Shown one piece after another: positions 12,486 through 25,640 of a stretch of 64,000 nucleotides of DNA (position 1 is its first letter; every line of letters begins with the position of its first letter). Both the position numbers and the translations under genes were made by a program. This DNA is from Haemaphysalis longicornis (Eukaryota > Arthropoda > Arachnida > Ixodida > Ixodidae): the NCBI GenBank assembly GCA_013339765.2, contig CM023457.1:46023974-46087973 (forward strand). The letters are read 5' to 3'. The notes beneath the pieces were generated by a model. That model saw only the letters and a list, made by a program, of their open reading frames with translations. It made no database searches and was not told the DNA's origin.

Positions 12486-13265
12486 CTTTCATTTCATTTC
12501 AATTATGAGTTCCTTAAGGACCCGAAGGCATTGCATAAGGGGAGCAAATACATATAGGGAAGACAACAAAAAAGACAGAAAAAAAAGGAAAAATAGTGAC
12601 TGACATGCATCAGTCAGCACAACTAACAACAACAACAAAGCAAAAAAAAGGCAGATAAGAGAAAACTAATCCCAAATTATCAAATACACATGTTCAGTTA
12701 TAAGAAAAAAAGCACAAAAAAATAAAAGACAAGCAAGAGCAATTTTGCCGGTTGCAACTCGAAAGGATCTATATTATGAATCAGCATTGATGTTCGGAGT
12801 GGTGATAATGGTCGTCCAATTTTTTTCGAAACGATGCGCGGTCAGTGCATGATACTATATTGTCGGGTAGCGAATTCCAAAGGGTTATTGCTATAGGAAA
12901 GAATGAACTTGTGAATGCCGATGTTCCACCGGGTAAGTGTGCAATTGGCTGGGTGGGATTTAGGCGCGCTGACGGGTGGTGGGATGGTTTCAATAATTCA
13001 TGCCTGGATTTTGGATGATAGTAGGCCGCATGAAGGAGACATAAACTTGCGATATGACGGCGCGATACAAGTGGCGGAAGGGAAATAGACTGATTTTAAG
13101 ATGTGACGCTGGTACCGGAGGAGTATTGAGAGGTGATAAAGCGAGTTGCACGATTTTGTATGGATTCTAGGTTAGTGGTCAAATATTCTTGGGATGGATG
13201 CCAGATTGATGACGCCGACTTATTTAGGATACGACCATAGCGAGTACGCTGGAGGCCAAAAAGCA
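12486..13265 (-). mobile_element. CR1-like LINE, 3' end of ORF2 and 3' UTR
   Basis: Read on the minus strand, the region gives SASSIWHPSQEYLTTNLES, IQNRATRFITSQYSS, RRHIASLCLLHAAYY and finally FFPIAITLWNSLPDNIVS. It stops at about 12781. This is the standard end of CR1/Jockey-type reverse transcriptases. One in-frame stop (after GTSVTS) shows decay. The 3' UTR is T-rich on the sense strand and ends CCTTAAGGAACTCATAATTG plus an AAATG-type tail at 12486. Confidence 0.8.
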
Positions 13266-13599
13266 GACAAGTAAGAGCATCAAACGATAACTAAGCATTA
13301 CACAAAACGAATTATAGGCAGAATTGCCGCTAAATTCGAAGCAATCTTTTGTGCAAGTGAATTGCCCTCGATTACTTTGTAGGAATCCGCAGAAGACCAT
13401 TTATTGAGGATTACATAGAAGAGATAGTGCAGTGCGCACCTGTATAGGCTCGCTTATAAGCGTGTGCGTGTGGAACGCTGTCTCTATTCTGGATTGTCTT
13501 TAGGGGTTCTTCGTACTCATGGGATTTAATAGCAGAAACGAGTGTTGAAAACCTGGATACAAGGACAGCAACAGGCAGAGATTGACCACTCTAAGCGAC

Positions 13600-14165
13600 T
13601 GAGTCGGGTTCGTCTTCCGCGAACGAGCCAGTGGAGACCCGATATAACCATTGTTGTGCCAGAGCTCCCGCCACTAATTCGCTGGTCCTGGAGACGCGCC
13701 GACGGCTGGGCTGAATGACGACTCGGTGCAACGGCCCCGACAACGTACATCTACACACCCGGAAACGGTGCCAAAGAGTCCCTCCGCTTTCCCCTCCACG
13801 GCGGATTGGCTGACGCAACCCATTCGCGCCCACTCCACGAATACAAACGGCAGTCAGCGAACGGTCCGTAATGTAGGCATTTGAACAGCTCGCGGCGGCA
13901 ACGGACACCCCGGGGATATAAAAACAGCCCGGTAGCGGCAATCGGCGGGCGGGATTTGACGGACGCACCACGTTGAGGAGTGCCCTCGCCTTGTGGGAGC
14001 CATGTAACGCTCGTGTTACCCTTATACGTATTGTATATACATGCTGCTTTATTCATTGTCGGCTGGCCAGCTTCGTCGCTCGGCTATGCGCCGCGTTGGT
14101 AGCGGGCTGAGCAAGGCAACTTTCGCGAGAGTGGATGGGAGCTGCGGGACCTAACGGTGATGGCT
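13600..14165 (+). mobile_element. Probable 5' LTR of a gypsy element
   Basis: A GC-rich block with a TATA-like GATATAAAAAC (13914-13925) lies about 250 bp before a gag-like start at 14424. Promoter-like composition and position suggest an LTR. I found no second copy, and the edges are estimates. Confidence 0.35.
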
Positions 14166-14423
14166 ACACAGGGTGGTGAACGCCGACTCTTTCGCTACTT
14201 CACCAGACTTCTCGAGCGTGGGTTTTAAAACGCTGCGTGCAGCACTGTGGAAAGCTTTGATTGTTTAGAGCCTAGAAACAGTGTTTTTAAACCAAAGCTA
14301 GTGCCGAGGGTATAAACAAAGCATTGAAAGGAATTACTTGCGCGTACCTTACTAGTAGCTCGATAGTATAGGAACGGCAAGGGAATTATAACGTGGGAAA
14401 GCAGCAGGAGGCTAGTGTAAACA

Positions 14424-14778
14424 ATGGAGGACTTTAAAGTAAGTGAAATTTGGAAGAGCTAGGCCTTGCCTTAGGCCGTGCGAAACGGGAGCATGCGACT
14501 CTAGAGATCATGTGGAGGGAGAAGGTAACCGCTGAGGAGGTCAATGAGGCCTGGCGGTAATCAAGCAGCACCATGAGCGCGAGGAGGCCGAAAAAATGAA
14601 CTGCGTGACCGCGAAGAGGCGGAAAGGCAGGAACGGAGAGAAGAAGCCGAAAGGGAGGAAGGACTTGAGTTGAAGTGGTTGTAGTTGGAGCTCCTGCGCT
14701 GCTCGCCGGCGTCCAGCGTGGCTTCCTCAACGTTGCATACAAACGGTCCGAGAATTCGTGACCAACTGGCGCCGTTTG
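14424..14778 (+). mobile_element. Decayed gag start of a Ty3/gypsy element
   Basis: ATG at 14424 opens MEDFKVSEIWKS followed by stops. Shifting frames recover a highly charged segment (REEAERQERREEAEREEG) and PRIRDQLAPF, which resembles the N-terminal part of gag proteins in arthropod gypsy elements. It is interrupted by a LINE tail beginning with the TTAT array at 14779. Confidence 0.5.
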
Positions 14779-14821
<43 letters not shown>

Positions 14822-15185
14822 TCATAGTACCCACCTCGCCTTTTCAAGGCATTACAGTGGGGGGGAGAAAGAAAAAATTCATACAAAATACAGGCAGAAC
14901 AGAAATATCACTTAAAGCGCAATGACAAGCGAAAACCCGGCATGCTCAACGAAGATACACTACAAAGAACACGAAAATACATCATTAGACATAATTACAT
15001 AATTGTCACAGCATTTCTGGGTAACTTATTCTATTCACTAATAGTTTTGGGGAAAAAAGAATGCTTAAACAATTCGGTTCTACAACTTAATTCTTTTATT
15101 TTACAGGAGTGATCTGTCCTTAGTGAAACGTAGTCTGGACTCATCAAAATATTGGTGAGACAGGACCTTTCGCGGAGGGTTGCAA
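14779..15185 (-). mobile_element. CR1-like LINE 3' end with (TTAT)11 tail
   Basis: On the minus strand the sequence reads SPDYVSLRTDHSCKIKELSC, then RTELFKHSFFPKTISE, an in-frame stop, and NKLPRNAVT. It then continues into a UTR and an AAAT microsatellite. The tail is 11 TTAT units at 14779-14822. F-FPKTIxEWNxLP is the common CR1-type C-terminal motif, with Trp replaced by a stop here. It lies in opposite orientation to the gypsy fragment on either side. Confidence 0.75.
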
Positions 15186-15424
15186 AAACTATTAGGTCGT
15201 CTTTCACGTGGTAAACGAAAGTGAGGATAGGAGGCAGCTTCTGGAGCCCTACCTACGTGGGCTCGTGGTCAACGGTAAACCGTGCCGAGTTCTTCAGGAC
15301 TCCGTGGCGACGGTAGACATGATCCACCCTTCGTACATTAAGCCGGATCAGCTGACGGGACAGGGTGTTCAGTGAAACAGGCCGTAGCAGCGCCTAACGT
15401 ACGCGTGCCGTTGCTCGAGCCAGC

Positions 15425-15774
<350 letters not shown>

Positions 15775-15965
15775 TCGAGTCAGCATCGGAGGTGCGTTAG
15801 GTGAGCTGGTCACCAAGGCGCCGCTATTGCCCCAACTTCTTCCTGAATACAGATACATATTCTCGAACTGGTACGATGAACGATTTCATTTTAGAATTTC
15901 GGTGGGAGGAAGCTACCCACTGAACTCGTTGCGAAATACGCTACCAGGGAGAGTATCGCCAGATC

Positions 15966-17290
15966 GGAGAGCAAAGGTTTAACTAACAGAGATAATGAAT
16001 TATCTCCGCCATCAGAGAGAGGCCAGCACAAGCCCAATCAGCGCGCTGATGTGTCGGCGTCGGGATCAGAATGCTTGGAGTCAGGGGCGGCCTAGGAAAC
16101 GACTACCGACCCGAACGCGCACAGTTAGCGAAATAACTCATTTTCACGGGCGAATGTAAGCAATTATGCTAGCCAGATGAGGCCGCGAGAGAGCGAAAAA
16201 ACAGGTGTTTCTTCGAATGCAAGTACAGACTCGAGAGACGTTGTGGCAAAGCCTGCAGTCTAGAACCCAAACGGTTTTGAAGAGCATCTGGGCGTGACGC
16301 CGGTGTCGCGACTGAGCTAGTAGATTGCGTGCCTACCGCTATGTTCGCTTTGAGTTCTGCTTCACACGAGAGTGCAGCCTTCAGCCCTGCTCAGCTGTAT
16401 GCGACCGGGGAAAGAGACGAGTTTCAAGTGATGAAACCAGACTTGAGCGAGGAGCCAGTTGTGATGCTGCCTTGGACCTCCCATTGACTTCCGTTTCGTT
16501 CCTTCGTGAACAGCTTTTAGCTTAACAGGTAGATGGGAGCAAAATTATAGCCCTCATTAGCTGCGGCCCGCTGCGTAGTTATTCGTCTGCCCTTGACCTT
16601 CGAGGAAGCACATTCCGCTGAACGGCGGACAAATTGGCCAGCTTATAGGAAGAGAAACACGGTAGCGACTCGTGGATTTTTGTACCCGAGCCTTGGCATC
16701 AAAAACAGCCAAATCCTAGCGATGTAACGTTTTTCAGAAGTAACGCCGTTCCTGCCGTTCCTTGATAGACCTAACGAGTTACCATTACAGTTCCACCGAC
16801 CCTTAATGGAACGGTGGCGTTCTTCCCTTCCTCCGTACCTCCAAAAAGGAACTAGTTCCAGGAACGCCGTTCCTTGGAACACCGTTCCGTACAACACTGG
16901 AGAAGGCCTACGCGATCCAAAGTCTGGTTGACACGGCCTGAGAAGGCGAGACAGAACGAAGCTCGGGGCCAGTAATGACAAGCATCCCACACGTCCACCC
17001 CGATGTTCCGCGGCCAGGATAAGTGGGATTGCGATGAGATGGGGCGAAGCGATCTCTTTAAAAGAAACGCGGCCATCACAGCACTGAGCCAAAACACGCA
17101 CCACCGACACATCTTCATCGCCTTCATATTTTCCTTGTCGTTTCGAGTAAAATGAGGGTTTGCAACAAAACTGCCGGAGGATTGTTCTAGATGGATGCTT
17201 GCATGGCCAAGGCGTGTGGCAATATGCGCTCGTACTATGGCACTGTTTGCTTAGTTACATCAGAAATATACAGCGTGATCAAAGTTAAGT
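15966..17290. other. Anonymous sequence with a GTTCC-rich degenerate repeat
   Basis: 16725-16905 is rich in CGTTCC/GGAACG blocks (ACGCCGTTCC, GGAACGCCGTTCCTTGG, ACACCGTTCCG), a pattern I associate with interspersed arthropod repeats. Otherwise nothing was recognised. Confidence 0.4.
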
Positions 17291-17299
17291 CGAGAGGTG

Positions 17300-18090
17300 T
17301 TCTGAAATAAGCACTTAGATGTACGTAAAGACCCCATGTTCCGTGGGGTTATGCGCCCTGCGGAACGCAGAAGAAGGTTTTAAAAATCTATGTCGGTGGC
17401 CTAATTAACTAAAATTGAATAACTAACCATATAGTGACTGCAATAAGCAGGAAAGTTTGTATTTAAAAGTTAGGCGTAATCGTGTTTCTACGTAGTTTTA
17501 ATTGGCAGAATTCTTGTAGCGCATCCGTACTCCGAGATATTGAACTGCGAAGTTTAATTTCCGTTCGCATGATTACGCATGCAAAATAGTTAAGTGCGGC
17601 GCAAGGCTCCCCTCTTTTGTGACGTGCGTGCTGTGTACATTTGCTTAGTTTGACAATGGGGTGGGGGCATAGGCAAAATGTATAACTTGCACCCTTTCAG
17701 TCTTGGCTGGCGTTATCGCAATCTTCAGTGCTCGGAACCACTGTCGGGGCACAGAACAAAGGGGAGGAGCTTTGCGACTCTCTGCACTGTCTAATATGCG
17801 TAATCATGCAAACGACAATGAAACTTCACAGTTCGATATCTCGGAGTACGAATGCGCAAGAAGAATTATATTAAATGAATCTGCGGAGAAACACAATTGC
17901 GTCAAGCTTTACAAAAGAAATATGTCGCCTTAGTGCAGCCTTTAAAAAGCTTATTACACAAGTTGAGTTAATTAAGCCACCGACATCAATAATTACAATC
18001 CTATTCTGTGCCCCCAGGGCGTGCAATCTCACAATAGAGGTGATATTCACATGAAGGTAAGCGCCTAATTTAAAGAAACAAACTGTCCTC
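17300..18090. repeat. Long imperfect inverted repeat (foldback/MITE-like)
   Basis: 17392-17410 (GTCGGTGGCCTAATTAACT) pairs with 17966-17984 with one mismatch. 17519-17580 pairs with 17796-17857 over 62 nt with about 7 mismatches. Weaker pairing continues outward on both sides to about 17300 and 18090. The centre (about 215 bp) is unpaired. No transposase was recognised, and termini and target duplication were not defined. Confidence 0.75.
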
Positions 18091-18099
18091 TTAGTTTCG

Positions 18100-18870
18100 A
18101 TCACCCTGTATAGGCGATGTATATTTCTGTCGTATTCGATAGCTCTCTTCTTCTTGTCAGTATAATATTCTGAAAAAACAGTGGATCGGTCATGCGAAGC
18201 CGAAATGATTTCCGGGAAATGTTTACTCACATTGGTACACCGATCTTTCTTAATTATGTATAAAAAATAATTTAGGGAAGGCTTGCAGTGCCAACCGCCG
18301 AATATTGCGTGGAAGCAACAGATATTGCCGGGGAGAAAGTTTGGATATCTTTTAGTGCGCGGCACTTTGGCGTCCGCTACAGTTGTTTGGCGGCGGCGAC
18401 GGCGTCGTAACCAAGTGAGCAACAGGCAGGAATAAAACGGCGGAGGAAAGCGTGACAAAAGTGGGAGGGGGAAGGTGCCGAGGTCGAACAGCAATCCAGC
18501 ACTCGTGCGTGCTCCACCACCTCCTTCAGCGTCCTCCTTGCTGCGTGGCCCATACGAACCGCGTGAAATTTGCTCAACCATGATTTACACACGACATTCT
18601 CTTGCGGCGGGACGCGTTGCGAGAGTACGGCATTGTAGCGAGCACCACCGTGCTTTCACTTACCACGCGGTCAGTGAAAGCATGGCGTGACATGCGCCGT
18701 GACCGAAACGACTGGAGTTCGCCCTAAGCACAAGTTTCGCATCAGGAAGTATAGTAATCGTCAGTAATGATTTTGTGAGCGGGGTGCAGCTCCTGACCTT
18801 CTTGATCATAAAGCGTTGTGGAATATCTTACTAAGGCATAAGCAACTTGTTGCGTACGTACCAGTTCGGT
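18100..18870. other. Anonymous sequence
   Basis: A 236-codon minus-strand reading (17871-18581) overlaps the inverted repeat and shows no family motif. I do not call it a gene. Confidence 0.4.
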
Positions 18871-19049
18871 TGACTGAATGATTAATTGATTTTGGTGTTT
18901 AACCTCCTGAATCTACACATGGGACTGTGTCGCGCTGTAGTGGGGGGGGTTCGAATTAATTGCAACCACCTGGAGATGTTTACTTGCCTCGAACCCTCGT
19001 CCTTAGGCTGAGTTGCCCAACGCTTAGCCACTGAGCCACTGCGGCAGGT
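18871..19049 (-). mobile_element. Old, diverged SINE of the same tRNA-derived family
   Basis: ATTAATTGATTTTGGTGTTT at the left and TTAGCCACTGAGCCACTGCG at the right mirror the tail and tRNA head of the other copies. The body is shortened and heavily mutated. Confidence 0.6.
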
Positions 19050-22000
19050 ATCACTGCTATTGAATAACGGCTCTACCGCTTAAGAATTTGCTGGTACGCC
19101 GGTGCTTAGTCCTAAGGAGTCGCTTTGAGGTGCTATGACGTTCCCCTCTAGACACAGATTCGAGTACAATTAGCACAGTAAGTACTCTTTTTTTAGGTTG
19201 ACGAGCTGGCATTACATTTCAATGGGTAGAGTTAGGACGAACGTCATAAGTTTACGCCTAACGTGAGCGCCACTTTGTCAGAAGTTCGAAGCTTTGTGGA
19301 ATATCTGTGTAATCATACCGTCGCTGGTCATGCACCGTCGTAGAATAGAATGGCTTATAATGTTGGTGCCGGTCATCGTACCGCGCTGAGACAGCGTCAT
19401 TTCCTACTGACACATTTCAGCGGCAGGCTGCGGCAAGCGTTGCCGCCAGATATGGTGCCAATGACAGCGCATTTTGTGCTATCTGATTAGTGGACTCGCT
19501 GCCTTTGATGCCAACATATGGGGGGGGAGGGGGGGAGGCACGGGAGTTATGCTTTTATACACTTACTGGTGAGCCCTGGCTCAAAACCATAACGAGCGCT
19601 GGTAAATTTTTTTTGTAAGGTTCCCACGCTGCAACCGTTGTAGTGGTGCTTCCGAGTTCGTCAGAATAAGAGACTGCTGCATCATGTGCTACGTAATTTT
19701 TTCTACAGCATTCGTAGCGGCAATTCACTGGATTTGTGCGCAGAAAACTCCGTGATTTAATCTGCAAGCCAGAAAACATCCGCAGTTTTATTGAAGTACG
19801 CTGTTGCGCTATCCATGTGTTGCTTATTAACTGAAACACCCATGATGAACCGTCATTTCTTACAAGGTTTGTGAGGATCAAAGTTATTCATAATAATATA
19901 TTTTTGGAGGCCGATTTCTCTTTGCATGAGCCGCTTTGGTTTAAGACACCCTTCTTCTGTCCAACACCATTCCCAACACAAATCCTTTCTTGCGACCCAA
20001 AGCTGATGACAACTCGTCCAATAACGTATTCCCTGGCAGATGCCTATCACCATGCACTGACATCATGAGTTGGCCTATATGTATTGTAAGGAGACAGGAC
20101 GCTTCTCTCAGGGAGGCAGCAGAGCGAACGGTTCCGTCCTTTACTTTCCAGATCGCGATTCCACAGCCAAGCGACTTGTGATGATGATTATGTACAAAAT
20201 CATGATTGTCATGGTTATAGACAGGTGAGAGGTTGACAAAATCGGTGGACGGTGGACGGACACGGTGTGGGGCAGTTCACAGGTGCACAAGTAACCGCTC
20301 ACAATATTCTCAATAGTGTCCCGCTCATCGTTTGTTTAGCATGTGAGCAGTTTCGAGCGGCAAACACTGGCCAAATTTTCTGGCAAATGAATGGTGATCA
20401 GTCGCACAGGAACGTAAGTCGAATGAAGGGCAATTCGAGCTCCTTTTCCTTTCCCCTTCTCGAGGCCGTGCGTGGAAGACATTGTTTTGCTTATCTTGTG
20501 GTCAATGTATATCCGGCGTTCTGCGGCAAATTTTTATTCGTCGATGCCTCTCAGTGGACGGTTTCTTCACCTTGCTCAGAGAAATAAGAACCGTTCTGTA
20601 TAACGTGTATGGCGATATTCTCAAGACGACAGCGCTGAGACGCCATAATGTCTCCAGTTCCGGCCTGTATTGTGTCATTCAAGTGGCTTGAAATGAAACA
20701 CGCTCATGGCCAACTAACAACAGCAAGACTAACAGTGTTTCGTTTTAAACGAGCTCAAGGTTCTTCCTAACTGATGTCCGATACCGACTGGTGGCTTTTT
20801 GGCTCTCCATTCATCCGCTGTAGGCGTAACACAACGGCACATTCAACAACGGCTGCCCGCTAGCCGTTTTAACCAGTGTACTGCGTTTAATGCGGCATCG
20901 ACAGATATAACACTTGCTCTATTCTGTATTGAATGCTCACCATTGACAGCAATTTCCGCCCCAACAACGGTCGCTAACAATTATCCTTTTTTGCCAATAT
21001 ACTTCGCCGGAAAGACAGCATCATTTTCTAAGTTTCTGAGTGATTCGTCATTACTTCATTATGACTGTTTGTACGCAGTTTTTTTTGCCTCAGCTTGGAG
21101 TTGACAGTCAACTTTTGAATTATGGTCTGGGTATGCTGAAGACGGTATTGTTCAAACTTTTATGACACGTATTAATCTTGTGCAATATCGAAACTAATTT
21201 GTATATGAAGTGTTTTTTCGTACTAACCAGGTTTGCTTTATTCAGTAATGTATAATGTCGCTGCTTTCAAATGTACAATGTTGATAACTTTTCATGGGAG
21301 GTCCCCCAGACAGTTCTCTGGAACTTCGGGAACTCTTCCTGTGTTGCGTTTGAACAATAAACAATAATCAAACAATAAACTGTTACGGTGCAAATATGTT
21401 TTGTTATATAAATTGTCGAGAACTAATGAGTTGAAGCAGGCGGACCACTCGAGGTTCCGACAGTTCGACTGGTGCCACCGACGTCTCGTCCCATCCGTGT
21501 TTATAGTGCCCCGTAACACATATTACCTGTATTAGATTAATTGGCAGAACCGTGAAGCAGTCTTTGCCACTGGTTTCCAACAGTTTGCGACAATCGATGC
21601 ACGGTTTGGTGCGTGACAATATCTTTTTGCCCGACAGTAGGCGTAGACGTGACAACAGCAGCTGTGTTGTGCATGTACTGCTCAGTTCCGCCTTCTGCTC
21701 GTTTTTGTGAAGATATCTTCGTTTTCCTCGCCGACCATCTGAAAAACCAACCGAAGTGCTCCCTTATGCTCTCGAAATGCGCTGAAAACAGCTTCTCGCG
21801 ATAAAATCCAGGTCCCACCGTATGTTCGTTGCAGGCGGAAGTGCTCAGTGTCAATGCCATTCCAGCGCGCTTGTTCATTTCCCAAACACAGCGGTTGTTA
21901 CGTTCAAGGTCGGTTTGAGAGACCCTGTACTTCTTCGGCCGAAGATGTGCAACGGAGTTGGAGGATCGAAACAAGGAAGCTAAGCGGATATGGTATGCAT

Positions 22001-24712
22001 GCCGTAGCAGCGGGATATCTGGTGAGTATTACTAACCACAAGTCCCACTACGGATAAACTACGCATTCGAGTGCCAAATATCAGAAAAACTTTATAACCA
22101 CCTTTATGCGCATTATCTACATTTTCCCATGAGTAATGCCTCAATGACTTTGCTGTATGAAATGTAGTTGTAAGCAAGACATTTCGAAACACTTAGCACG
22201 CCGTGCAGAAAACCGCAAGGACTTGTTCTCCCTGATTCATTGTACCTAACAAAAAGATGCTATTCGTCAAATGTTTTTTCTGTAACTGCCTATGTTTTGT
22301 GTTAAATCTCCCCAAGCTCACACGCTGATACGCAGTACAACGAAATAGAATCGTGAGCGCAAAAAACCGCAATCAATGAGTTTTGTAAGCTAAATAAATG
22401 AAAACAAAGTTAGTATTCCGAGAAAACCGAATGCTTTCTGGCAATAGCTTTTTAAAGATTTGCTGAACGTTCGTCAAGGCTATCTCACATGAAGTTCGGC
22501 AATATAACTTACATGAATGCATAGCTGTGGACTGAGCGATACAACTTAAGAATGTTTGCACTAGGCTCGACAGTGATATGAACCCTCAGCGGTAACACAA
22601 AAGCCCGTATAGGGCAAGTCTAATTACAAAAATATCATAAATTTCACCCAAATGTTTTGCATTGTGTCCGCAAGGCGAGAGAAGCCTGCTTCAGGAAAAA
22701 TGTCGGAGTTGGGAATTTGGAAATATTTTGTTGAAAATGTTACCCAGTTTAGGGGAGCAGACTAAGTAAACCAGGAAAGATAATCACGAAGTGAACCGCA
22801 ATTCAACCTTTACAGCGGAATTTCTGAAATTTTCATCGCAATTTCAAGAAAATTCTAGAGTCATCTATCATACTCGGTTCACTTTGACAAAATATAATTG
22901 TCTGGACACATTTTGTTCTCCTCAAAGTTGCAGTCTTTGCTAGAGTCCAAAATACGGGTAACCCAACCGACCACATCAGGAATGAAGGACTACCATACAC
23001 TACCAAAATGATGAAGCGCTTCTTACCCCCTTGAATTAAGAAACAACCCTCTGCAGATCTCCAGCAAAGACTGACAAGTTAGATCTAGAGAATGCATTTC
23101 AGCCTTCAGGGTGGAATTGTGTGTCAAACACGCACAGATACACACATTGCCTGTTCGTGATCTGTAACAGTAACATAGTTACGGAGAAAGACACGAAAAA
23201 ACCATGTCGATAAAAATCTGGCGGCCGTTCGGTAATTGGGGTGTAACGCTTTAGCACTCAGTACAGAACAAGGCCAGCTGAGCTGTCCTCGTATCTTTTT
23301 TTCTCACTGGCTTTCTCAATTGTGTAATGCAGACGGCAGACAGTCACTGCCATAAGAGACGTAGTCACAATAATTTGTTCCTCTATAGTGGCTATTTGGC
23401 GACCACCAAGCCCTAATTACCGTGACCGTCATTGTACATCGTACACCTTGTGTTTGCTTAGAGAAAACGCAGACAGGCACATTCGCCTCACGAACGCTTC
23501 GCTAGTGTTACTGTACCGTCAGCTGCCTTAACTTTTCTTACGAGCTCGACCTCCAGAAGTACTCTCGGTTTTGGGCTAAGCATTCCCAGCTAAGAATAAA
23601 AGCACCTCATAATGAACTGGTTGATAGCCGCTCAAGAGAAAAAACTGGCGAAGCTTGCGCTAATTCGCGCTAGGCTTGAATCAATGAAGGTGCAGGATTT
23701 ATTTCTACATGAGCGCTGAAGGACACATCGCCACGCAAATATTACAGGTTTGAAATTGTTTATTTCGGTCTTCTGTCTTCGCTTTGCACTGTTCAAGTAC
23801 CAGTAATCGTCATATGCAAAGATATCATCGTGTTCCTTATGCCAAGCATTGCATGGGCGGTAGTGCTTGACGACAACTGTGGCGCAGAAGCGGCGCGTAC
23901 GTGCACGATGCATGCGCGGCATTCCTAAAGTCACGTCGAGGTTCCCTGGAGCAGTTGTTGCGCAGCTGTGGCATTGTTAATTGCTAGGAAACGCGAAGTG
24001 CTCCTCTGGGTCTTCGCCAGTTTCTCTGTTAAAGCCACTGCGCGAGCCGGGCACGCTCTTCAGATGCCGCTCGGCACACGCTTACGCACGCTCGGCACTT
24101 TCTTGGTATTTTTAACGTGATATGGCCACACAGTACGGAGAGCTAAACCGCGCCCCTCTTACAAAGACAAAACACTTTTCAGTGATAAAGGAGGAAAAGG
24201 GGCGATAAAACGGGGGGCAAACCGCAAGTAGACACTTTAAAGTCATATTACGTTCTTGTGTACTGCGCTTGAGTTCACAAAGACACTATGATGAACCCAA
24301 TAACTGTAGCACAGTTTATAACAATTTTCTAAAATGGACTGAGGGCACCATAAACATTGTCCAGTTTCTGAATTCTGACTAAGCGTTCCTCAAGAGGACA
24401 AAGTGAAGAAGGGGTCACCGTTTCGGTATAAAATAATTTGGAGGAGACCATTTTATAAATCAATGTGCATACTTCCTTTGAGTAGCAATGTGTCACTGTG
24501 ATCTCTTTGAAAAAGTTCTTGCAAATTATTAGGGAGAGCATGGGAACCGAGCAGCTGATGTGGACCGTTAAAAACTTAGGGCACGTCCATATTATATGAT
24601 AGAGGTTAGTTCCCCAGCGCGACTGACAAAAGGAACAGTTGGGGGAGTGTCGACATGTGGATAGACCATTTATGTATTTTAACGGATTGCACCAGCGTAG
24701 GCCTAAATGGGC
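19050..24712. other. Intergenic, nothing recognised
   Basis: No reading with family features, no tandem array and no clear inverted repeat was found. A G-rich tract stands at 19518-19540. 24329-24541 reads open on the minus strand but shows no motif. Confidence 0.35.
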
Positions 24713-24719
24713 TTTCTAA

Positions 24720-25640
24720 AGCACAGCTTCCTGTTTTAGGCATTGTGTCAAGGACCTCGCAAGGTCCGTGCCGATATCTGGCGATGTCCGTGCGCAAGGG
24801 GCGTTATGTGCGCACTGCATTGTACGCCATCTATCGAGAGCGGTGCACACTGTAGTACCATCCGCGCTATCTGCGGAGAGCACCGGTAACTGCAGCAGCA
24901 AAGAGCGCGAATTTCAAAGGGCAAAGAAAACGCAAAAATAAAGAAAAACACTAACTATCTAACCATGATTCGCGGAAAAAGACGCCGTGAACGATGCCGA
25001 GGGTGCGAAGTACTGGGACGCGAATTGTCTTTTGTGTGGCGCTTGTCATTTACAGTGCATTTACTGCACCTCAAAATCATTTAAAACTCAGTGTGCATCA
25101 ATCAGCACGCACGTACGATGACGCTCATCACACAAGCAATACACAACTTGCGTCCAAGTGCTTCGCACCCTCGGCATCGTTCACGGCATGGAGATGTCTG
25201 ATTTTTTTACACCAGCTGACGGAAGGAAATCAAAATTACCCATAAAGCATCTTTCATTTTTTTATTTTTATTGGAATGTTGTTTTCGTCAGTCAGCCTGG
25301 TATTTTTCACAGCATTTCCGCGTTACTCTGTCAGGAGTATGATGCGATAAAAATTTCAACCATAACACAAGCCGCGACCGCTCTTTTGAAACCTCGTACT
25401 AGAACGAGTCAACTAGTACGAGGTTTCAAAAGAGCGGTGGCGGCTTGTGTTAAGGTTGAAATTTTTATCGCATCACACTCGTGACAGAGTATAGCGGTAC
25501 TGCTGTGAAAAATACCAGGCCGACTGACCAAAACAAAATTCCAAAGGAAATGAAAAAACGAAAGATGCTCTATGGGTAATTTTGATTCCCTTGCGGCAGC
25601 TGGTATAAAAACAATGCCCAAAACAGGAAGCTGTGCTCAT
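24720..25640. repeat. Palindromic element with a second hairpin nested in its left arm
   Basis: 25198-25402 and 25413-25618 form nearly matching inverted arms around a 10-nt loop (AACGAGTCAA). The innermost stems are CCTCGTACTAG and CTAGTACGAGG. The right arm continues with ACAATGCCCAAAACAGGAAG and CTGTGCT to about 25640. Its partner (AGCACAGCTTCCTGTTTTAG, then GCATTGT) stands at 24720-24746, separated from the left arm by about 450 bp. That interruption carries its own inverted repeat, 24984-25022 and 25149-25187, whose outer 27 nt pair perfectly. Confidence 0.85.

Noticed and set aside
16643..17110. 155-codon reading on the minus strand
   Set aside because: It runs through the GTTCC repeat block, shows no family motif and has no supporting splice or promoter features.
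17871..18581. 236-codon open reading on the minus strand
   Set aside because: It overlaps one arm of the inverted repeat, has no recognisable motif and mixed composition, and no exon boundaries fit it.
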